Below the pieces are notes generated by a model that worked only from the letters and a program-made list of their open reading frames with translations, did not search any database and was not told the DNA's origin. DNA of 9,973 nucleotides from the NCBI GenBank assembly GCA_964435475.1, contig CAYSZB010000074.1, positions 1 to 9,973 of the forward strand, given 5' to 3'. The stretch comes from CAYSZB01 sp964435475 (GTDB lineage Bacteria; Chloroflexota; Anaerolineae; Anaerolineales; Anaerolineaceae). Within the stretch, counting starts at the first letter, position 1; the number at the start of each line of letters is the position of its first letter. The position numbers and the translations under genes were made by a program. Positions 7,061 to 9,973 of this stretch are shown in pieces.

Positions 7061-7375
7061 ATGGATAGCATACTTGGAAAATGGGTCCAGGCAGAGGGGC
7101 AGCCCTATGCCGGCTTGTGGTTTGAGTTCAATCTGGACGGTACCTTCAGTGCACGTTATGATGCCATGAGTATCGACTCGGGCGGTACATACATCATAAG
7201 GGGGGACCAGATCGACATGGACCAGACTTCACACACCTTCGGGTTGGTCGGCCATTTCAAAGGCCTGCTCAAGATCGAGAACGATGTATTGAGCCTGATA
7301 TTGGCGGGTGGTCCGGACCAACCGCGGCCAGTTGATTTCACAGACGCCAGGCGCTATAACAAAAGCCAGGCATAA
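7061..7375 (+). CDS. Small beta-rich protein of unknown function, lipocalin-like pattern
   Basis: I do not recognise the family. The protein has 104 residues, no signal peptide, no membrane segment and no cysteine. Its pattern (GKW near the start, FEFNLDGTFSARYD, a GTY strand, IRGDQIDM, then alternating polar and hydrophobic strands to about residue 86) resembles small lipocalin-like beta-barrel domains, but this is pattern-level only. A His and Gly-rich turn (SHTFGLVGHFKG, residues 57-68) is the most distinctive segment. A perfect AGGAGG (7050-7055) lies inside the end of the CoA-transferase gene, and the ATG comes 1 nt after that stop, so translation is probably coupled. Its place between CoA-transferase and thiolase suggests a ligand-binding or accessory role in the same pathway. 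Confidence 0.8.
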   Translation: MDSILGKWVQAEGQPYAGLWFEFNLDGTFSARYDAMSIDSGGTYIIRGDQIDMDQTSHTFGLVGHFKGLLKIENDVLSLILAGGPDQPRPVDFTDARRYNKSQA

Positions 7376-7389
7376 GGAAGAGGATACAC

Positions 7390-8655
7390 ATGACACAGAA
7401 AAAATTATTACGCGGCGTGGCGATGGTAGGGGCCGGGATGAGTAAGTTCGGTGCCTTCCCGGACAAGTCATCCCGTGACCTGTTTGTCGAAGCATACCAG
7501 GATATGAAGGCATCGATGGACAAGGGGCTGGATCCCCGCGAGATCCAGGCTTTCTACATGGGCAATTTCAGCAGTGACCAGTTCGAAGGACAAGCCCATA
7601 TGGCACCGATTTTGGCCAGCTGGGTTGGCCTGGCACCCATCCCCGCGCTGCGGGTGGAGGATGCATGTGCCAGTGGTGGTGTGGCCCTGCGCCAGGCGTT
7701 TATGGCTATTGCAGCCGGCATTTACGATGTGGTGCTGGTGGGCGGGGTCGAAAAGATGACCGATCTGCCGATCAACGAGGTGACCAAAGCCCTGGCTTCA
7801 GCTGCTGATACCCAGTTTGAGATCCCGGCCGGGTTCACCTTTCCCGGTTTTTACGCGACCATGGCCACTGCATATATGCACCAGTACAATGCGACCCTGA
7901 CCGCCTTTAACCAGGTGAGCATCAAGAACCACGAGAACGGTTCTTTGAACGAAAAAGCGCACTTTGGAACCAGCATCAAGGACGTCTATGAGGGTAAAAA
8001 GAGCAAAGCTGCTGCCCAGGGCAAACCGGTTCCGACCTGGCAGAGTGAAAAGGAGTTCCTGGCCGACCCGCGCGGCAACCCGTGGATCGCCTGGCCGATG
8101 AGCCTGTTTGACTGTTCCCCCGTCTCCGATGGGGCAGCGGCAGTCCTGTTGGTCAGTGAAGAGCTGGCCTCCAAATACAGCGATCACCCGGTATATATCA
8201 TCGGCAGTGGGCAGGCCAGCGATGGTGCCCTGGCAGAACGCGATTCGCTGACCCATGTACCCTCGGCGGTGACTGCTGCCAGGCAGGCATACGAGATGGC
8301 TGGGGTGGGACCCAACGATATCGACCTGGCTGAGGTGCATGACTGCTTCACGATTGCCGAGATCATGGCCAGCGAAGACCTGGGTTTCTTCCAGCATGGA
8401 GAAGGCTGGAAGGCAGCCCTGGATGGAAAAACTGCCCGCAATGGTGAACACCCGATCAACAGCAGCGGTGGTCTGAAGTCCAAAGGCCACCCGGTGGGCG
8501 CTTCGGGCACAGCCCAGGCGGTTGAGATCTGGAAGCAGCTGCGCGGCACAGCCGGTGCCCGCCAGGTGCCCAATGAGCCAAAGATCGGTCTGACCCACAA
8601 CGTGGGCGGTTCCGGTCAGACCACCGTGGTCCATATCTTTGAGAGCAGGAGTTGA
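7390..8655 (+). CDS. SCP2-type thiolase (acetyl-CoA C-acyltransferase family)
   Basis: This 421-residue thiolase-fold enzyme makes or cleaves 3-oxoacyl-CoA, or transfers acyl groups. The nucleophile is Cys93 in EDACASGG. His317, Asp318 and Cys319 form the HDCF motif, and His367 lies in GGLKSKGHPVGASG. The C-terminal loop reads HNVGGSG, with Asn404 where classical biosynthetic thiolases have the second catalytic Cys. In SCP2-type thiolases the HDCF cysteine takes that role, so activity is expected. This subgroup, which includes archaeal acetoacetyl-CoA thiolase, BbsB and PhlC, normally needs a DUF35 partner, and one is encoded 1 nt downstream. The start at 7390 follows an AGGAAGAGG-type ribosome-binding site. 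The family is certain; the acyl substrate is unknown. Confidence 0.92.
   Translation: MTQKKLLRGVAMVGAGMSKFGAFPDKSSRDLFVEAYQDMKASMDKGLDPREIQAFYMGNFSSDQFEGQAHMAPILASWVGLAPIPALRVEDACASGGVALRQAFMAIAAGIYDVVLVGGVEKMTDLPINEVTKALASAADTQFEIPAGFTFPGFYATMATAYMHQYNATLTAFNQVSIKNHENGSLNEKAHFGTSIKDVYEGKKSKAAAQGKPVPTWQSEKEFLADPRGNPWIAWPMSLFDCSPVSDGAAAVLLVSEELASKYSDHPVYIIGSGQASDGALAERDSLTHVPSAVTAARQAYEMAGVGPNDIDLAEVHDCFTIAEIMASEDLGFFQHGEGWKAALDGKTARNGEHPINSSGGLKSKGHPVGASGTAQAVEIWKQLRGTAGARQVPNEPKIGLTHNVGGSGQTTVVHIFESRS
8647..8651 (+). promoter_or_regulatory. Shine-Dalgarno site fixing the DUF35 start at 8657
   Basis: AGGAG lies within the last codons of the thiolase gene, 5 nt before the ATG at 8657. The in-frame TTG at 8639 would lie upstream of this site and give an atypical N-terminal extension of six residues, so 8657 is preferred. 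Confidence 0.7.
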
Positions 8656-8656
8656 A

Positions 8657-9070
8657 ATGGCAGACCTTTCGTTAAATAGCAAATCGTTCTTCACTGCCCT
8701 GGAAGATGGCAGGCTGATCGGATCACGCTGTAAAAAATGCGGTTACACTGTTGCCCCGCAGCGCTTGATCTGCCCCAAATGCCATGCCGACCAGATGGAA
8801 CTTATCGAATTTTCTGGCCGGGGAAAACTGGCAGCCTACACGGTGATCTACGTCCCGCCTACTGAGATGCAGCAGGCAGGCTATGATGGCAAGAACCCCT
8901 ACTGTGTGGGCATTGTTACCCTGGACGAAGGACCACGGGTCAACACCCAAATCCTGGGCTTGGACCTGACCCACCCGGAGCAGATCCAGATCGGCACCCC
9001 CCTCTCCATGACCACTATTGCGCGTGGCCCGGAAGGCGCACAGAAAAAATACCTGGCTTTCCAGGCCTGA
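8657..9070 (+). CDS. DUF35 zinc-ribbon / OB-fold acyl-CoA-binding partner of the thiolase
   Basis: This 137-residue protein has a short N-terminal helix, a rubredoxin-like zinc ribbon with Cys25, Cys28, Cys39 and Cys42 (C-x2-C-x10-C-x2-C), and a C-terminal OB-fold (about residues 47-135, starting FSGRGKLAAYTVIYVPP). Proteins of this family were once thought to bind nucleic acid. In characterised complexes (archaeal thiolase/HMG-CoA synthase, BbsAB, PhlACB) they bridge subunits and help bind CoA. The gene begins 1 nt after the thiolase stop, which implies coupled translation and a fixed subunit ratio. All four zinc ligands are present, so it is expected to be functional. It is probably cytoplasmic, in a complex with the thiolase and perhaps the KASIII-like protein. 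Confidence 0.9.
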   Translation: MADLSLNSKSFFTALEDGRLIGSRCKKCGYTVAPQRLICPKCHADQMELIEFSGRGKLAAYTVIYVPPTEMQQAGYDGKNPYCVGIVTLDEGPRVNTQILGLDLTHPEQIQIGTPLSMTTIARGPEGAQKKYLAFQA

Positions 9071-9079
9071 GGTTGAAGC

Positions 9080-9886
9080 ATGCCCGAGATACTTGCCAAC
9101 GGCATCAAGATCTATTATGAGTTGCACGGTCCTGAAAATGGCGAGGTTATTGTGCTATCCAACGGCATCATGATGAGCACAGCCGCCTGGGGATACCAGA
9201 CACCTGTCCTCGCCCGTCATATGCGGGTCCTGCTTTATGACTGCCGCGGCATGTGGCGCTCCGAACACCCGGCCGGTCCTTACTCCATGGAACAGCATGC
9301 TGACGACCTGGCAGCGCTGCTGGATGGGCTTCATATTGATCAAGCGCACATTGCAGGTATCTCATACGGCTCAGAGGTCAGCATGGTCTTTGCCCTGCGC
9401 TACCCTGAAAAGACACGCTCATTGATCGTGATGGACGGCGTCTCCCAGGTTGATCCATTGCTGTATGCCCAGACCCTGCCATGGCGGATCGCTGCGGAGC
9501 GCAAAGACCCCGAACTGCTGCTGCGTACCTCGGTGGCTTATAACTATTCTGAAGGCTGGATCGCATCCCACCAGGCGGCCATTGAAGCCTCAGTCTCGCG
9601 TTTTGCGGACCTAGACATGCAAGCGATGGTCGAGATGATGAACGCTTTCCAGAAGTATCATATTACCGATCAACTGGACCACGTTCAGGCCCCCACGCTG
9701 GTGGTGATCGGCGAGGATGACCTGATCAAGGGACGCAAGTATAGTGATATGATCGTTAAACATATCCCGCATGCAGAATATGCTGTTGTCCCGGATGCCG
9801 GGCACGCCCTGTGCCTTGACAAACCGGACATACTGAACACACTGCTGCTCGGGTTTGTAATTAAGAACCGGATAAATCAAATATAA
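9080..9886 (+). CDS. Alpha/beta hydrolase, 3-oxoadipate enol-lactonase (PcaD)-like
   Basis: This 268-residue alpha/beta-hydrolase-fold protein has a nucleophile elbow GISYG with Ser95, an acidic residue at Asp214 (GEDD) and His242 in DAGHA, giving a complete triad. The oxyanion segment reads LSNGIM rather than the common HG motif. The Asn-Gly form and the segment GPYSMEQHADDLAALLD recall enol-lactonases and related hydrolases. Possible reactions are hydrolysis of a thioester, lactone or ester, or C-C bond cleavage of a 1,3-diketone; sequence alone cannot decide. The gene lies 9 nt after the DUF35 stop, with a weak GAGG ribosome-binding site, and is the last gene of the visible operon. No signal peptide is seen, so it is cytoplasmic. 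Confidence 0.88.
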   Translation: MPEILANGIKIYYELHGPENGEVIVLSNGIMMSTAAWGYQTPVLARHMRVLLYDCRGMWRSEHPAGPYSMEQHADDLAALLDGLHIDQAHIAGISYGSEVSMVFALRYPEKTRSLIVMDGVSQVDPLLYAQTLPWRIAAERKDPELLLRTSVAYNYSEGWIASHQAAIEASVSRFADLDMQAMVEMMNAFQKYHITDQLDHVQAPTLVVIGEDDLIKGRKYSDMIVKHIPHAEYAVVPDAGHALCLDKPDILNTLLLGFVIKNRINQI

Positions 9887-9973
9887 TATTTATTGAGAAG
9901 AAAGAGAGGCAAAACAAAAATCTATCAACTTGTTTCAATCAAAAGTAGTGAAAAAGAATTAAACACTAATAAT
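9887..9973. other. AT-rich sequence after the operon
   Basis: There are 87 nt of A-rich sequence with no ORF, no stem-loop followed by T residues and no promoter I can defend. Base composition changes sharply from the GC-richer hydrolase gene, which suggests that the operon ends here, but the termination signal is not visible. Confidence 0.4.

Noticed and set aside
7390..8655. Thiolase inactivated by loss of the second catalytic Cys (Asn404)
   Set aside because: SCP2-type thiolases use the Cys of the HDCF motif instead, and Cys319 is present.
3894..8655. Polyhydroxybutyrate synthesis cluster (reductase plus thiolase)
   Set aside because: No PHA synthase or phasin is present, the SDR appears NAD-type, and the thiolase is of the DUF35-dependent SCP2 type rather than PhaA.
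7798..8694. Open frame of 298 codons on the minus strand
   Set aside because: It lies antisense to the thiolase and the start of the DUF35 gene, whose catalytic motifs prove the + strand frame. The product shows no family features.
1..9973. tRNA, rRNA, CRISPR array or riboswitch
   Set aside because: No cloverleaf, regularly spaced spacer array or known aptamer consensus was seen in the non-coding stretches on either strand.

Overview
The window reads as a bacterial chromosome segment with one regulator gene followed by a seven-gene operon for acyl-CoA chemistry, all on the + strand. The organism is probably an anaerobic or facultative member of Chloroflexota (Anaerolineae-like). This rests on protein style, above all a MalT-type ATPase regulator ending in a SARP/BTAD module, and on the archaeal-like thiolase plus DUF35 pair. 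It is an inference, because no rRNA or other phylogenetic marker is present.

Layout. Positions 1-53 hold two 24-bp-period repeats that look like the end of an IS21-family insertion sequence. Positions 54-350 are AT-rich and non-coding. Positions 351-3560 encode the 1069-residue regulator. Positions 3561-3893 are a control region with three direct repeats at an exact 11-bp period, a candidate promoter and two small dyads. The operon runs from 3894 to 9886: SDR dehydrogenase, ketoacyl-synthase-III-like protein, family I CoA-transferase (4-hydroxybutyrate CoA-transferase type), an unidentified 104-residue protein, SCP2-type thiolase, DUF35 zinc-ribbon/OB-fold protein, and alpha/beta hydrolase. 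Gaps between operon genes are 50, 14, 1, 14, 1 and 9 nt, so co-transcription and partial translational coupling are likely. The last 87 nt are AT-rich with nothing identifiable.

How the genes may work together. The CoA-transferase can activate a carboxylic acid at the expense of another acyl-CoA. The thiolase can make or cleave a C-C bond at a 3-oxoacyl-CoA. The SDR can interconvert 3-hydroxy and 3-oxo groups, and an Asp after its second beta strand suggests NAD(H). The hydrolase may release an acid or open a lactone or ester. The KASIII-like, thiolase and DUF35 proteins match the three components of the archaeal HMG-CoA synthase/thiolase/DUF35 complex and of the Pseudomonas PhlA-PhlC-PhlB acyltransferase. 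The KASIII-like protein keeps its Cys but has lost the His and Asn of the normal triad, so it may be a structural or transacylase subunit with the chemistry in the thiolase. No hydratase, acyl-CoA dehydrogenase or PHA synthase is present, so neither complete beta-oxidation nor PHB synthesis is explained. The substrate is unknown.

The most testable point is regulatory. SARP winged-helix proteins recognise direct repeats at 11-bp spacing just upstream of the -10 element, and such an array lies between the SARP-containing regulator and the operon.
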